Shown here: positions 63,884 to 64,000 of the stretch, one piece after another
Layout: every line of letters starts with the position of its first letter
How positions within the stretch are numbered: the stretch's first letter is position 1
DNA from: Paenibacillus_E violae
GTDB taxonomy: Bacteria; Bacillota; Bacilli; Paenibacillales; NBRC-103111
Assembly: GCF_032461945.1 (NCBI RefSeq)
Contig: NZ_JAWCUD010000003.1
Span: 574,003-638,002, forward strand
Reading direction: 5' to 3'
DNA: 64,000 bases
The notes under the pieces: generated by a model
Databases searched by the model: none
Told to the model about the DNA's origin: nothing
Seen by the model: only the letters and a program-made list of their open reading frames with translations
Position numbers and translations under genes: made by a program

Positions 63884-63953
63884 GTTACTTCCCTCGGTAT
63901 TAAGGGATTTTCTCACGTTTACTCGCTCATTCGCAGGATTACATCCCTCTTGG
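63884..63953. repeat. Intergenic repeat, copy 2
   Basis: Direct-repeat partner of 58686-58752, lying beyond the recombinase fragment. The 190 bases between the fragment and this copy hold no gene I can support, and the last ~45 bases of the window show only a short GGTGGTGGCACCACC palindrome. Confidence 0.55.
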
Positions 63954-64000
63954 AAAAAGGATACAACGGTTTAGTAGTGGTGGTGGCACCACCGAACGGC

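Overview
The window looks like a chromosomal piece of a Paenibacillus-type member of the Bacillota. The signs are strong GGAGG ribosome sites, lipoprotein sugar-binding proteins with LplB/LplC-type permeases, YesM/YesN-type two-component pairs, membrane-anchored AraC regulators, S-layer homology (SLH) domains and a remnant of the sporulation sigma factor sigK. No rRNA, tRNA or CRISPR array was seen. The lineage is inferred from these gene families; no database search was possible.

Most of the window (about 1-56.6 kb) is a large carbohydrate-use region, mostly on the minus strand. From the left: broken Gfo/Idh-type dehydrogenase and LacI-type regulator genes (1-1.3 kb); a putative glycoside hydrolase; two secreted beta-helix proteins, one a 1,628-residue multidomain protein ending in cohesin and dockerin-like modules; and between them a cohesin-SLH surface anchor (1.3-11.6 kb). 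Next is an operon of ABC permeases, binding protein, GH95 enzyme and heparinase-II/III-like enzyme (11.9-19.7 kb), a divergent binding protein and YesM/YesN pair (19.8-24.8 kb), and a GH36-like enzyme with two AraC regulators and an oxygenase/isomerase pair (24.9-30.6 kb). A second importer with a membrane AraC regulator and a second heparinase-like enzyme follows (30.7-38.8 kb). After a decayed stretch holding an intact Rieske oxygenase (38.8-41.9 kb) come a third importer with AraC regulator and GH2 enzyme (42-49.6 kb) and a fourth importer with its own two-component system (50-56.6 kb).

The likely joint job is to capture an acidic, uronic-acid-bearing polysaccharide at the cell surface, cut it with lyases and glycosidases, import oligosaccharides through four importers and finish degradation inside. 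None of the four importers has its own ATPase here, so a shared MsmX-type ATPase elsewhere is expected. Each importer's binding-protein gene is followed by an RNA stem-loop.

The right end (56.7-64 kb) is different: a tspO remnant, a tiny ORF, an orphan MacB/LolD-type ATP-binding gene, a damaged 3' part of sigK, an IS110-family insertion sequence, a small zinc-ribbon gene, a large PHP/CehA-type metallohydrolase and the first codons of a serine recombinase. A related ~65-bp sequence lies just outside the sigK fragment and again beyond the recombinase fragment. The layout suggests a decayed sigK-intervening (skin-like) element.

Several genes carry internal deletions or frameshifts close to one end (Gfo/Idh, LacI, beta-helix lyase, sigK, flavin reductase). 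Either the locus is decaying or the assembly has errors; reads would decide.
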